Positions 10,032 through 29,389 of a stretch of 64,000 nt of DNA are shown in pieces. The position numbers and the translations under genes are program-made. The notes beneath the pieces were generated by a model. It saw nothing but the letters and a program-made list of their open reading frames with translations, was not told where the DNA came from and did no database searches. Each line of letters starts with the position of its first letter. Within the stretch, counting starts at the first letter, position 1. The stretch is taken from NCBI GenBank assembly GCA_020137815.1, contig CM035350.1, forward strand, positions 2,989,037 through 3,053,036, read 5' to 3'. This DNA is from Hormiphora californensis (Eukaryota; Ctenophora; Tentaculata; Cydippida; Pleurobrachiidae).

Positions 10032-11112
10032 TTTTGAGAAAGACAGTTGAGCCAGTCCAAGTGGGCTGGGGGAGAAAGACAGTGTTTTTAGGGGCATTTT
10101 GTACAGTGTTTATTCAGTTTGTACGTAGCAGTATTGTAGTTTGTTAGTGTTACTGTTTACTACCATAACATTCGGACCCCGATTTAGCGGCAACCCGATT
10201 TAACTGACAAAATTCTTTCCCCCAAGAGTGCCTGTTATTGTTAAATCGGGGTCCGACTGTACATACTTTCAGTGTATCCCACGCTTCCCACTACTACTAG
10301 CACTGTTTTTTACTTATGTGTTAAATTTAATATTAATCAATATTCATATAAATATTCTTTGACTTTCAGATTGTCTTGTATTGTTTTGCTTTTACTTTTA
10401 GTTTTTACCAGACGTTTTGAAATGTAGATGCTTGTTTTAATGAGATTGAGAGACTTGAAAAAAATGGTGGAAATTATTTCAAGAATTCAAGCCTCGGTCC
10501 TGCAAAATACCGTGATCGGAAAGATCTCAAAGTCCTTAGTCCTCTTTCCAATGAACCCAAGATTTTGCAAATTGGTCAAGAAATGGCTGAGTTATGGCCA
10601 AAAACGTCTACAACTCTCAGGAGACGGGTCAACCTTTACCGCTTACCTTGGCTGCGAAAAATCGCGCGCGAAAAAAGAGGGCGCGACGTGCCCAACCGCT
10701 TACCGAGATCGGATCACTGATTCAGATATTATCGGAGATAACGAGACGCGTGTAAACATGTTATGTTAAATTGCCTGGCTAGACTGTGTTTCGGGCGCCC
10801 CGCACCCGAAACACCTACCTTTAAAAAAAATGTAAAGGGAGGGTTAGAACATAACAAAAGTTAAATACTCAGTGGCGAAGATTTTAAAACTACGATGCAA
10901 ATTTCTTTGCGCGCGCTGCTCGAACCTAGGTAAACTTGCGCGCAAGATTTTGAAACGTTTTAAATTAAATTTAAAAGTTGGTTGCTGGGAAAACGTTTGA
11001 AAAGCGCTGCCTTATCCCGCGCGCGTGGCCAGCAACGTTTGCCAAGGAAAACGTTAAAATGTGGGTGTTTCGAGTGTCAGCACTCACGGTTTTAAGGGTT
11101 AGGGCTACAGTA
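10032..11112. other. Intergenic DNA after the membrane protein gene; holds a small MITE
   Basis: The 3' flank includes a roughly 90-bp inverted-repeat element at about 10170-10259 with ends related to CGGACCCCGATTTA, the same family as 48439-48568. No gene is evident. A run ending GAGGGTTAGAACATAACAA near 10840-10858 is shared with 37.99 kb and probably marks another dispersed repeat. Confidence 0.5.
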
Positions 11113-11334
11113 AAGTCGGATTTTTTGAAACTGTCACCCCCCTGGGTATTTTCAAATTTCGTAAATGACCATAAATCCGGTTCCTGACGAGATAGAGACT
11201 TGAAATTTGGAGGTTACGAAGATCTTGCTAAGTTCTTCCGAACCTCCAAATTTCAAGTCTCTATCTTATCAGGAACCGGAGATATGGCAAATTTTGTTAT
11301 TTCAGGGGGGTGACAGTTTCAAAAAATCCGACTT
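11113..11334. mobile_element. AAGTCGG MITE, long form, copy 1
   Basis: The 222-bp element is flanked by TA on both sides. Its ends are AAGTCGGATTTTTTGAAACT and the reverse complement, and the interior is a second palindrome around CCTCCAAATTTCAAGTCTCT. TA duplications and this structure suit a Tc1/mariner-type non-autonomous element. A nearly identical copy lies at 16044-16265. Confidence 0.85.
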
Positions 11335-11770
11335 TAGGGCTATGAGCATACTCGGAAATGTTCAGGTAGTGCACAGGTCGAGAACACAGGTAGTGCACAG
11401 TCACGCGCAAATCAAAATCAGGTAAGTCACATTGGTGAGCCGCGCGAGTTTGAAAAATAGATTAAAATCTCTGGAATCTGTTCATTTCATCGCGGGCGCG
11501 ATTATAATCTGGGTGCCTTGCAGCGTGTTTACAGGTGCGCGCTGCCAAAAAAGTACACCTAAAACCACTTAGACCGACTTTTTTCAAACGGCTATAGCCA
11601 CGCAACCACATGGCCAATTTGAGTAAACTAAACGGTAACTGATAGAGAATCGATAGCCCTAACCGATAACCCCATACCAAACCCTAACCCGACCCTAACA
11701 ACAGCCCTAACCCGTCGCGCGCGCTAAAATCGATGAATTGTTAGCAATGCAAGGCACCCAGATTTTAACG
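11335..11770 (-). repeat. Dispersed repeat shared with 18.7-19.44 kb and 29.55-29.72 kb
   Basis: Blocks such as GAGCATACTCGGAAATGTTC and the stretch around CAGGTGCGCGCTGCCAAAAA recur here in inverse orientation to the other two regions. The order of blocks is similar, so this is an interspersed repeat family rather than chance similarity. No coding sequence is seen. Confidence 0.55.
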
Positions 11771-11809
11771 TTTTCCTTTCATCGCAGACCTTCTCCACGA
11801 CTGTGTCCA

Positions 11810-11893
11810 GACCTTGTGCTGACCTTGTGCTCGACCTCGTGCTCGACCTCGTGCTTGATCTCGTGCTTGACCAATGACCTCTCTCTGTCTCTC

Positions 11894-11955
<62 letters not shown>

Positions 11956-11975
11956 TCCCTCCCTCTCTATCTTTT
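11810..11975. repeat. 12-bp GTGCTCGACCTC repeats and a CT microsatellite
   Basis: Several copies of a GTGCTCGACCTC/GTGCTTGATCTC unit are followed by a run of (CT)n from about 11880 to 11965. The same 12-bp motif appears inverted at 18.72-18.87 kb. Confidence 0.75.
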
Positions 11976-12069
11976 GTATGTCCCTGACCTCTGTTAGGCC
12001 GGTTGTCGAATGGGTTGGGTTGAGGTTTACCATATTAAATGTACCAGAACGCCCTATACCAAGTTAGGA

Positions 12070-12480
12070 CCTAACATTTACCGCTTACCGATGTGAAAGC
12101 CACCCTTTCCATTTAGGATGTTTGTAAAAATGAAAAAAAAAACAGGATAAATTAGTAAAACTACAATCCCAGAAGCAGTTGGAGGTGTTTACTATCATGA
12201 TGGAGGAGCTTGAGGATATTCACTAAAATTATAGCTTTGACTTTACTCATAACTCCAGGTAAGGTCCGCCGGCTACCTCCCCCTGGCCCCTCCCCTACTC
12301 CTGGACAGTGGACGTCATCTTTGAATCACCCATTGATGTCTAATTGGCTTTCTTTTCTTCATGAGTCCTCCCTGTGTCGAACAGCTGGGAAGCAGAGCTG
12401 TCCCAACAAGGGCGCCACCCAACTACCATTTCTTTTCTTCGCTTCAATTACGTTTATCTATCTCTAGTCATGAATGTGCG
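12070..12480. other. Unassigned DNA before the 10-bp array
   Basis: I see no conserved domain or consistent exon here. The sequence is non-repetitive by eye and could contain an isolated exon, but nothing supports one. Confidence 0.3.
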
Positions 12481-12489
12481 TTTTGCATG

Positions 12490-14535
12490 GAGATGGAGAG
12501 ATGGATATGAAGAGATAGAGAGATGGAGAGATGGAGATGGACTATGGAGATGGAGAGATGGAGAGATGGAGAGAGATGGAGAGATGGAGAGATGGAGAGA
12601 TGGAGAGATGGAGAGATGGAGAGATGGAGAGATGGAGAGATGGAGAGATGGAGAGAGATGGAGAGAGATGGAGAGAGATGGAGAGAGATGGAGAGAGATG
12701 GAGAGAGATGGAGAGAGATGGAGAGAGATGGAGAGAGATGGAGAGAGATGGAGAGAGATGGAGAGAGATGGAGAGAGATGGAGAGAGATGGAGAGAGATG
12801 GAGAGAGATGGAGAGAGATGGAGAGAGATGGAGAGAGATGGAGAGAGATGGAGAGAGATGGAGAGAGATGGAGAGAGATGGAGAGAGATGGAGAGAGATG
12901 GAGAGAGATGGAGAGAGATGGAGAGAGATGGAGAGAGATGGAGAGAGATGGAGAGAGATGGAGAGAGATGGAGAGAGATGGAGAGAGATGGAGAGAGATG
13001 GAGAGAGATGGAGAGAGATGGAGAGAGATGGAGAGAGATGGAGAGAGATGGAGAGAGATGGAGAGAGATGGAGAGAGATGGAGAGAGATGGAGAGAGATG
13101 GAGAGAGATGGAGAGAGATGGAGAGAGATGGAGAGAGATGGAGAGAGATGGAGAGAGATGGAGAGAGATGGAGAGAGATGGAGAGAGATGGAGAGAGATG
13201 GAGAGAGATGGAGAGAGATGGAGAGAGATGGAGAGAGATGGAGAGAGATGGAGAGAGATGGAGAGAGATGGAGAGAGATGGAGAGAGATGGAGAGAGATG
13301 GAGAGAGATGGAGAGAGATGGAGAGAGATGGAGAGAGATGGAGAGAGATGGAGAGAGATGGAGAGAGATGGAGAGAGATGGAGAGAGATGGAGAGAGATG
13401 GAGAGAGATGGAGAGAGATGGAGAGAGATGGAGAGAGATGGAGAGAGATGGAGAGAGATGGAGAGAGATGGAGAGAGATGGAGAGAGATGGAGAGAGATG
13501 GAGAGAGATGGAGAGAGATGGAGAGAGATGGAGAGAGATGGAGAGAGATGGAGAGAGATGGAGAGAGATGGAGAGAGATGGAGAGAGATGGAGAGAGATG
13601 GAGAGAGATGGAGAGAGATGGAGAGAGATGGAGAGAGATGGAGAGAGATGGAGAGAGATGGAGAGAGATGGAGAGAGATGGAGAGAGATGGAGAGAGATG
13701 GAGAGAGATGGAGAGAGATGGAGAGAGATGGAGAGAGATGGAGAGAGATGGAGAGAGATGGAGAGAGATGGAGAGAGATGGAGAGAGATGGAGAGAGATG
13801 GAGAGAGATGGAGAGAGATGGAGAGAGATGGAGAGAGATGGAGAGAGATGGAGAGAGATGGAGAGAGATGGAGAGAGATGGAGAGAGATGGAGAGAGATG
13901 GAGAGAGATGGAGAGAGATGGAGAGAGATGGAGAGAGATGGAGAGAGATGGAGAGAGATGGAGAGAGATGGAGAGAGATGGAGAGAGATGGAGAGAGATG
14001 GAGAGAGATGGAGAGAGATGGAGAGAGATGGAGAGAGATGGAGAGAGATGGAGAGAGATGGAGAGAGATGGAGAGAGATGGAGAGAGATGGAGAGAGATG
14101 GAGAGAGATGGAGAGAGATGGAGAGAGATGGAGAGAGATGGAGAGAGATGGAGAGAGATGGAGAGAGATGGAGAGAGATGGAGAGAGATGGAGAGAGATG
14201 GAGAGAGATGGAGAGAGATGGAGAGAGATGGAGAGAGATGGAGAGAGATGGAGAGAGATGGAGAGAGATGGAGAGAGATGGAGAGAGATGGAGAGAGATG
14301 GAGAGAGATGGAGAGAGATGGAGAGAGATGGAGAGAGATGGAGAGAGATGGAGAGAGATGGAGAGAGATGGAGAGAGATGGAGAGAGATGGAGAGAGATG
14401 GAGAGAGATGGAGAGAGATGGAGAGAGATGGAGAGAGATGGAGAGAGATGGAGAGAGATGGAGAGAGATGGAGAGAGATGGAGAGAGATGGAGAGAGATG
14501 GAGAGAGATGGAGAGATGGAGAGATGGAGAGATGG
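12490..14535. repeat. Minisatellite: 186 perfect copies of a 10-bp unit with 8-bp borders
   Basis: From 12651 to 14510 the sequence is an uninterrupted, error-free run of GAGAGAGATG. Both sides are flanked by an 8-bp version of the unit (GAGAGATG), at about 12548-12650 and 14510-14535. Because 10 is not a multiple of three, all three forward frames are open and encode the same rotated decapeptide (ERWREMERDG). These long open frames are a property of the repeat and are not evidence of genes. Confidence 0.97.
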
Positions 14536-14539
14536 AGAT

Positions 14540-15599
14540 GATGGGTTTGGGAGGGGGATGCGGAGGGGGGAGGGGTGTGGTAGTAGTGGATGTTTGTGTG
14601 GGGTGTCTGTGTGAAGGGTGAGCATGTGTGGGTCACCATGAACTGATTTGTAATCTCTAAATTAGGCGATCTAATTTAGGCCCTACCCAGTACCCCACAT
14701 CAGCGGAGAAAACCTTACTCTCGTTAATTAAGCTCTCATATTTCAAGAAACTTTTCAATAAGAAACTTTTTTCTAGGAAACTTCAAGTGTAAGCAATCCA
14801 AAAACAAAAAGAATTTCTTCTATATCAAGAAACTAAACAAGTTGGGGGTGTTCTATTTTGTTGTGGTGTCTCTGAATTGTGTGATTTACATTTGAAAAGT
14901 TTCTTATAAAAAAGTTTATCACTAAAGCGTTTCTTAAAAATCGAGAGTAAGGTATATCTAAAAAGATGATGACAGTAGATAAATGTAGGATTTCCTAAAA
15001 CCTGCTCCTAACCTCCGTACTGATATCTAATCTCTTCATTAGGCCCTACCTCTCCACGTCCCAACAACCGATAAAAAAACTAAATAGATGTTGGATGTCC
15101 CTAAACCTGCTCCCATCCTTTGTACTGACTACTGATATATTCTCTCCTCATGCAGGGTCGAGACAGTGATATCTATTTGTTTGGAATATGACCAGATAGT
15201 ATATGGGATCGCCTCATAACAAGCACAAAGCTGACAAAAAGCCCAGGACCAGTACACGATATTTAAATTAACCCTGTGCGATAGAAATTGGTAAGTCTCG
15301 TTAAAGTCAGAGTAGACAGAAAAAGAATTGGACAAGCTTGATTGATGTAGTAGAGCTGAACTCTCCGAGTATTTTCACTTTTCCCGCTCTGAAAAGATAC
15401 ATTCCTCGCTCTATTATATTTGTTACCAGGGGGCTGGAACTCTATCTCGCTATGTTCTGTGGGCACTGGGCGTGTATGCCCGAACAGTGAACCTGCCCCG
15501 CCGTGTGTATAATAGAGAGCAATTTCACAGCGAGGAATGTATCATTGTATCTTTTGAGAGCGGGAAAAATGGAAAATACTCGGAAAGTTATATGCTCTA
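14540..15599. other. Intergenic DNA with inverted repeats, no gene seen
   Basis: A loose inverted repeat pairs the region near 14708 (CTTACTCTCG) with 14940-14955 (CGAGAGTAAG). Another pairs ACATTCCTCGCT (15400) with AGCGAGGAATGT (15530). These suggest old small elements. No coding exons are supported. Confidence 0.4.
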
Positions 15600-15750
15600 A
15601 AGTCGGATTTTTTGAAGTTGTCACCCCCCGTTTCGTGCGCGGAATGCTTTTGCGCGTCACATCACATGTTAACGTGTGGTGTGCGCGTCAAAATTGATAA
15701 ATTTCACATGCGCGGTCATTTTGGGGTGACAACTTCAAAAAATCCGACTT
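15600..15750. mobile_element. AAGTCGG MITE, short form, copy 2
   Basis: The 151-bp element is flanked by TA. The ends are AAGTCGGATTTTTTGAAGTT and its reverse complement, and the interior contains GTGCGCGTCAAAATTGA. It is related to the copies at 29390-29540 and 29727-29877. Confidence 0.85.
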
Positions 15751-16043
15751 TACTACCTCAATCAAGCTTCTCCAATTCTGCTTCTGTCCACTCTCACTTC
15801 AATGCGTACGTCAGTATTCCCCACTGACCGGCTTCCTTCATTCATAGCTGTGACATGCATAACTAGAACTGTGACGTGTGTATGTGTGTGTGTGTTTATA
15901 ACTGTGTCAATACATTAATTGTCACTGAAAAGATAGTAATGTTGTTACTGTCCAAGTTACACGGTCGCTTGTAGTGGGAAAACGGTAATGGAAAATGAAA
16001 GATACAGTAAGACGACGCGCAACCGTGACCAATCAGGGCGCTA

Positions 16044-16265
16044 AAGTCGGATTTTTTGAAACTGTCACCCCCATGGGTATTTTCAAATTTCGTAAATGAC
16101 CATAAATCCGGTTCCTGACGAGATAGAGACTTGAAATTAGGAGGTTACGAAGATCTTGCTAAGTTCTTCCGAACCTCCAAATTTCAAGTCTCTATCTTAT
16201 CAGGAACCGGAGATATGGCAAATTTTGTTATTTCAGGGGGGTGACAGTTTCAAAAAATCCGACTT
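16044..16265. mobile_element. AAGTCGG MITE, long form, copy 3
   Basis: This TA-flanked 222-bp palindromic element differs from 11113-11334 by only a few bases, which points to recent activity. Confidence 0.87.
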
Positions 16266-16269
16266 TAGT

Positions 16270-17024
16270 ACGTGCTGACACATGAACTTTTTGCTGCACG
16301 TTATGCACCGTGCGCGGCTCCTTACTGTATTTTCATTACGGTAATTTGACTACAAGCAGCACTGTTATCTAGCTTATTCGGGTTTATAAATAAAAATATC
16401 AATATCCCCTATAACAAATGAAATTTTCATTTGTTATTGGGGATATTTCTTTGAAAAGGGAGCAAGTGTACGGGTGTGGTTGTACCATAGTTTTGTGTTA
16501 GGACTATCCACTATAACTGTGTTACTGTTATTGTAAACTTAAATTGTAAATTGTTTTTTCCATTTCAGTAACTGAAGGAGCTGCTAGTGCAAAACTATAT
16601 GTGGAGGACTACAAAATATATAAATAGAGAACTACAAGTGCAAGTGCAGTACAGTGCAAGGGGATCGCTAGTGTCTAATGAAGCCGGCTTATCAATTATT
16701 GGCGTAATGACGTGGCTGCTCTGACTTACGATGACATTGGATCTGGTATTAATAAAGATTTGACTCTACAAAGACCATAAAAAGGCCATGGACTCTATAT
16801 TCTAAAATACTCGAAGCTTATAAGAAGAGTCATACGACATACGGGCTGTGATTGTGGCTGTGATGAGCTGTCGAGGTGAGAGGACATGTAGATTTCATGG
16901 GTGTAAAGTAACTGTGAAAGTTGTGTTTTCTCCTTTTGGTCGGGATACGAACTGAAAAGGGTTTTATTGTAGAACAACGCTACGTTCTACAATATGATAT
17001 CAAAATTAAAACCCGTCGAATACT
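16270..17024. other. Unassigned DNA
   Basis: Apart from the hairpin at 16401-16446, nothing is recognisable. A possible splice acceptor near 16567 is followed by a short open stretch that I cannot assign. Confidence 0.3.
16401..16446. repeat. Perfect-type hairpin, 23-bp stem
   Basis: AATATCCCCTATAACAAATG and its complement face each other almost without a loop, with one mismatch. It has no similarity to neighbouring elements. Confidence 0.8.
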
Positions 17025-18232
17025 CTACAGGGTGTCCCACTGTCTTTGCATCACCTGCGATTTTGGGTCATGACCGGGCTCCATTAAACTAACCAAAACT
17101 CATCGAAAAATTGGTCAAATGGTTCTAACAAAAACCAGTGTTCTAGAGAATTGTCTGGCAAACATTTTGGTTGCAAGATTGACTTTCCAAGTCTTACCAA
17201 TCGTCAGATATATCGTCGTAAAGTCAAAATTACGTGTTCATGAAATCCGACCGGGGTTCACGTTTTGAAAAATTCACAAATGCAAAGTTGCTCGGATCAC
17301 ATTGCATCCCTCATAAGAGTTGTAGGAAATTGTCTGGCGGTCATTTTGGTACCCGGGTTTTTATCCTAACTCAATGTTTAGAGTGTCTTATGACTGTCAG
17401 AACTGGAATTTTCCCAAAAGTGGTCTCAGGTATCGCATTGCATTTTGCCCTGTTATGAAGCTCACAGCTGCTTGAATAACATCTTAGTGCATGATAGGGT
17501 TGAGATAGACCACTTGCGTATCCTACACATTAACAGGGGCCTTGCCAAATCGTCATAACAACCCTGTCAAGTGTCTAGATGAAATTGAGACGATATGTGC
17601 TGATTATCATGGGATTACACACGACACCGAGCCACCTAATTAGGGGTTGTGAGCCGATACCAACTAAGACTCAGCATAGAAAAATCTTCATGTTCCTACA
17701 GTCATAACGCAACTTAAACGTAGAGCTATGGAAAAAACCATGGTATCAAAATGAACCTTAGACGATTCCAATGAAGCTCTTGTAAATTTCAAATCATTTT
17801 ACCCATTTGTTGATGACACGTGATCCACTCAAAAATGCTGGTTGAATTTCGTCTTTAGACAGTCATAAGACACTCTAAACATTGAGCTAGGATAAAAACC
17901 CGGGTACCAAAATGACCGCCAGACAATTTCCTACAACTCTTATGAGGGATACAATGTGATCCGAGCAACTTTGCATTTGTGAATTTTTCAAAACGTGAAC
18001 CCCGGTCGGATTTCATGAACACGTAATTTTGACTTTACGACGATATATCTGACGATTGGTAAGACTTGGAAAGTCAATCTTGCAACCAAAATGTTCGCCA
18101 GACAATTCTCTAGAACACTGGTTTTTGTTAGAACCATTTTGACCAATTTTTCGATGAGTTTTGGTTAGTTTAATGGAGCCCGGTCATGACCCAAAATCGC
18201 AGGTGATGCAAAGACAGTGGGACACCCTGTAG
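17025..18232. mobile_element. 1.2-kb foldback element, CTACAGGGTGTCCCAC termini
   Basis: Left arm 17025-17400 and right arm 17858-18232 are near-perfect reverse complements of about 375 bases. TACT sits outside both ends and may be the target duplication. The spacer (17400-17858) has no transposase. Open frames in the arms are short and mirror each other, so they are not genes. Confidence 0.88.
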
Positions 18233-18699
18233 TACTCATTTCATAAAGCTGGTCAGTGGTCCAGATCCGGCCGGAAGGAGAAAACACAGCTTCCTCGTTA
18301 ATTATGCGGCTAATCAACAATTTTCTCTCAATAGCTGAGAAACTGATACTGATAGTTCCCATAATTTATGTGAAAAATGCGGATCTGCGTGTTATATTTA
18401 TAATTATCAATTGCCTGATTACCATGCTATTCATTATCATATTTTTAATTTTGTTACCTTATTTATAAAACTAAAAGATGTTTATAATTTGACTCCCTAC
18501 ACTGGCGAAAAAAGGAAGATGCTACTGGTTCAAAGTTTCAAACATTGTTTGGTAATGTCATGTCATGTTTTTGTTCATCAGCAAGCTGCCGTCTGCCCTG
18601 GTAAATTGACGCCAGGGCGCGAATGTTTGTCTGTTTGTCTGTGACTTGATGGGAGAAACGGCTGACGCGGAGATCAACTCTGTGGGAATTTCGCGCGAG

Positions 18700-19440
18700 A
18701 TTTCACGGCGCGCATGTCGTATGAAAGGTCGAGCACGAGGTCGAGCACAAGGTCTGACCAGTCACGTGACCACTGCGCGTCGTTGAACCGCCGTTGAGCC
18801 GCAGCGCGAAAAAAAGTGCTGACATTGACCGGACTTTGTGCTCGACCTTGTGCTCGACCTTCATGTGCTCGACCTGAACATTTCCGAGTATGCTCATATG
18901 GCTGGGGTTAAGGTTATGGCTTGAGATTCCCTATGAGATAAACTTTGAGTTTGTCAACACTCAACACGGTTGTCGGCTGTCAGAGCATTGGCCTGACCCT
19001 ATTCTCATTTCTCTCGCGGAGCGCGCGAGAACTGTGGTCAGAGCATTGGCCTGACAGGTTGTCGGTTGAGTGGTTTGGACTTTGGTAGTTAGAGCCCTTT
19101 TAGTTCAGGGTACTTTTTTGGTAGCGTGCACCTGTAAACAGACCTTTAAACACAAACAACAATCCATCGATTTTGTTCGTCAAGACGGGTTAGGGATACC
19201 TGTTACTTGTTAGGGTCTGATGAGTGATATGTTTGGGGTTATCGATTATCAAGATACTCAAATCAGACATTTTTTATAGCTATTGGTTATCCGCTATTGG
19301 TATTTGGTTATTAAAGCCAATAGCCATGCAAAAATGGTCTATTTGGCTATAACAGCTGTTTGAAAAAATAGTATTTTTGGTAGCAGGCAGCTAGAACTTG
19401 CTTCAAGGAACCCAGATTATAATCGTGACCGCAAATTTCC
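18700..19440 (+). repeat. Dispersed repeat, forward copy, with GTGCTCGACC units
   Basis: Blocks match 11.34-11.77 kb in inverse orientation and 29.55-29.72 kb in the same orientation. Examples are the region around GAGCATACTCGGAAATGTTC and the GCAGCGTGCA-type motif. The 12-bp GTCGAGCACAAG motif occurs on both sides of 18780. No coding sequence is seen from 18240 to 19550. Confidence 0.55.
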
Positions 19441-19559
19441 TCCTGTTTTAATAAACTTTGCCCTCTTTTGAAAAGAGAGAAAAGCAACATATTATAATGA
19501 TGTCAAATCGACCAAAAATTCGCCAATAAATCCGTTGTATTATCTATTTTCTTTCCCCT

Positions 19560-21969
19560 AGAACCATGGGAACCCAATGAGTGTTTAGTCGGTGTTATGT
19601 GTACAGCAGGCGAGGTTTTACCAAGTCCAGAGGATGCAACCCCTGAGATACCAATCGATGAGTTCACTGCATCTGCTCTTGGGTTTGGGGACCTTATCTC
19701 ACAATACCTTGATTCGGGTACCAGTGTGAACCGGCAAAACAGGGAGGGTTGGAGCATGTTGCAATATGCCGCCTTTATTGGACACCAGGAGGTTGTTCAG
19801 CTGTTGTTGGGACGGGGTGCTGACCCGAACATTGGAGCTCCCCTAAACATGGCATCCAAGTGTGGGAATGAGTCCATTATAATCACCCTACTGAACGGCG
19901 GGGCTAGTCATGATCATGTTGATGCGGAGGGGCTGAATGCACTTCAGCAGGCAGTCAGCTGTGGCCAGGATGGGTCTGTAACCGTCCTACTGAGGCATTA
20001 TAGGAAGCCCATCATGGCCTCCGATGCAAATGTGTTGCTGCATAGGGCGGTCACTCATGGAAATGTGGCTGTGCTAAAGTAAGCTTGCTTGTGATAGATT
20101 TATCAACACGCACACAATCTCTCCCCTCTCTCCATCTCTCCCTCTCTCTTCCTCTCACTTAAAAACAAGCTCTCCTTTTTTAGTTCTCACTGTTTTCAGA
20201 GCACTGTTGAACAGCGGCCTCACCCCAAGTCCAGCAACACGTATGACGATGATTGAGGTGGCCCACTCGCGGGGTAACAATGAAGTGGTCCAGGCTGTGA
20301 TGTCCTGTAACCCGGTAGGGGGTCTACCTCCAACGACCCATGACGATCCTTTCTCCCGGCTCCTCCAACGAGGTCCTCTGGAGATGCAGAAGTTGCTTCA
20401 GTCGAGGGTGCCTGCTAATATGAGGGCACCGGGGACCAGTCCCACCACCATGTTCCCTCCCTCGCCCATGGGTCACCCTATCGTCTCAATGGCACCAAAC
20501 ACCCCAACCACCGCAGCACCTGCAGCTCACCCCTCTCTAAATAGTGTAGGGGAGCTGGAATATAACTGTGTGGTAAAGCTGTATCTGGACATGTGAAGCA
20601 CCAACCTCTATATCTTATCGAGGATTGATTAAAAATTGGTGATATATATCCTCTATAATTCTAATGGTTAAGTGGGTGTTTCAGGTGTCTGACGTTATGA
20701 AACACCTGAAGCTGGAGAAATATGCTGCGTTGTTCGAGAGGGAGGATATTGACATGTCAACATTCCTCACCCTCACGGATTCTGACTTAAAGGCAATTTC
20801 TATTGACCTCCTAGGTTGGTTTTAATTTTTATTGACCTCCTGGTATAGGGTTGTTTTTATTTAGACGCACCTGATTCCTTCCATTCTTGATACAGGCTCA
20901 ATTCTCAACTCTGATTGTCTATTGGCCCCTTTCAGGACCCCGTAAGAAGATTCTCAACTACATCAACCTGGTCCAAAGTGGGGCTGACCAGCAGAGTACT
21001 ACTGAGCTGCAACTGGCCCTAATTGGAGAGCAGCAGACAGTCCGGACATTGAGAGAAAAGCTGAAGCAGGAGAGGGACAAGGAGACTGGAAATCAGCAGA
21101 TGATTCAATCACTGTTCATGAGTTACCAGGGAGTTCGGGAGAAAAAGGATCGGATCTTAACATCGCTAACCAACGCTCTTTACGTTATCGAGCATATCCG
21201 TACGTAAACCTTGTCAATGTTCTAACCATAGTTTAGTGTAAAGAGGGTTGAGCAAGGCAAACATAAAACACTGTTATACTATGATAACTTGAATGTTAAC
21301 TTGAATGTTAACCATGGTCGTAATATAACACGTCCATGTGTAATATCATACTGAGTTTTTAACTCCTCCTCCCTTTCAGAGAGTGAGCTGATGTCATGTA
21401 GAGAGATACAGGAACGATTGCCCCGGTTCAACTCCACCCTAAACAGCAGCACAGATAACTCTCAGCAGCACCAGGACCAATCCTTGTTCGCACTGTCCTG
21501 GCCAGGCCGCTCACCCCACCTCCAACCACCCTCCTCCTCATCCTCCCACCATGTGGAACAGGACCTTCTGGGGGAGCATATTGCGCTGGCAAGCGTTAAC
21601 AGTGTCTTGGAGCCATCCCAGTCGCCCTTCAAAGATGATAAGATGTGGATGTCCTGTGATAACAGCTCTGATGCTAGCACTGCAGGTTAGAACACACATT
21701 TGATTTAACTATTTATTCGCGATCAATTCTACTAAATCCTAACCTCATGTCTCATATAATATAAGACTGCCCTGTTACAGTCAGTGCTCACAAAAACTCC
21801 CAATGTCTCTCTCCTAGGTGGATCAACATCAACTCTCAGTGCGAGCTTCTCCTACGATAGACTTAGGAAACACTTGGAGTGTGTTGGGGTGTACCTAGGA
21901 ACACTCTTCCAGCACCTTCAAGAGAGCAAGGCTGCAGCCTCAAACATCAATACCTGTACTGGCATGTAA
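19560..21969 (+). CDS. ANKS3: ANKS3-like ankyrin-repeat and SAM-domain protein
   Basis: Exons join in phase: 19560-20078, 20200-20572, 20685-20814, 20936-21199, 21380-21685 and 21818-21969. From the Met at 19597 the product is 568 residues; an upstream first exon is possible because the frame is open back to the acceptor at 19559. Residues 25-160 hold ankyrin repeats (GWSMLQYAAFIGHQEVVQLL, LNMASKCGNESIIITLL). A Pro/Ser/Thr-rich linker follows. The SAM domain begins near 20700 (LEKYAALFEREDIDMSTFL, then LTLTDSDLKAISIDLLGPRK), closely matching vertebrate ANKS3. A coiled coil lies at 20990-21190. In vertebrates ANKS3 is a scaffold that binds ANKS6 and BICC1 in the context of cilia; that role here is inference. 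The C-terminal exons (Ser/Gln/His-rich) are not conserved by eye. Confidence 0.88.
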
Positions 21970-22080
21970 CAACGAACATCAATACCTGTACTGGGATGTA
22001 ACAACGTACATCAATACCTGTACTGGGATGTAACAACGTACATCAATACATGTGTACTGGGTTGTAACAACGTACATGTG
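21965..22080 (+). repeat. 33-bp tandem repeat at the ANKS3 stop codon
   Basis: About three to four units of AACATCAATACCTGTACTGG plus ATGTAACAACG begin inside the last ANKS3 codons and run into the 3' untranslated region. The first unit supplies the end of the protein (NINTCTGM). Confidence 0.8.
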
Positions 22081-22269
22081 TACTGGGATGTAACAAGGCC
22101 ACACGTTTCCAACATGATAGGTATAATATGGATCTTAGGAAAGCAACGAATGAGTACTATCTCGAAGAGTTGGAGTGTTATAGGTAGAAGGACATTAAGA
22201 ACATCTGTATAGCTTTTGATTGGCGGTGGTGTCTTTTGCATAGGATTTATGTTTTTAGGCTTTTCCACA

Positions 22270-28879
<6,610 letters not shown>

Positions 28880-29389
28880 AGATCGGACGAAGCATGCATG
28901 AAACTGTTTTTAACGTATATGTAGTTGGACTTGCCTAGCCAGTTAGATAGATGAGAAATCATAAGCTAGAACCTCGACATCATGTTATCATAAACGTGGT
29001 CCAAAAGTCTCATTTTTTTATGGTCACCAGCCAAGTTTTGGCACCACATTTGCATTACAATTTCTATTATTACACTCACAGTATCGAAATGTACATGTTA
29101 ATACGAACTTTTCTAACAATTTTAGTTTCTGTCGTTAGTTGTTTCGGAAATGGTGGACTCACTATTCGACGTGAGCTGAGATCGACGATCTCTGACCTCT
29201 ATCACTATGCAGAGTATTGGGACGCGCTAGAATCTTAAAACAAATAAAGTACACAATTGTTGTTGCTTAAAAACGCGCAAAAACAAAGACGCGCATGAAA
29301 TTAATGCAATGTTTTTTTCTCGCGCGCATGACAATTTTTAGTCTAATATAAAAATAAAACGTGTCTTAAAAATGGACAGCGTTAAAATA
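28880..29389. other. PSKH1 3' flank
   Basis: This is probably the 3' untranslated region and downstream DNA of PSKH1, including AATAAA-like sequence near 29243. A short open frame at 28951-29238 has no recognisable feature. Confidence 0.45.

Noticed and set aside
12374-14639. Four reading frames of 670-750 residues over the GA array, on both strands
   Set aside because: They are produced by a perfect 10-bp repeat without stops and carry no domain.
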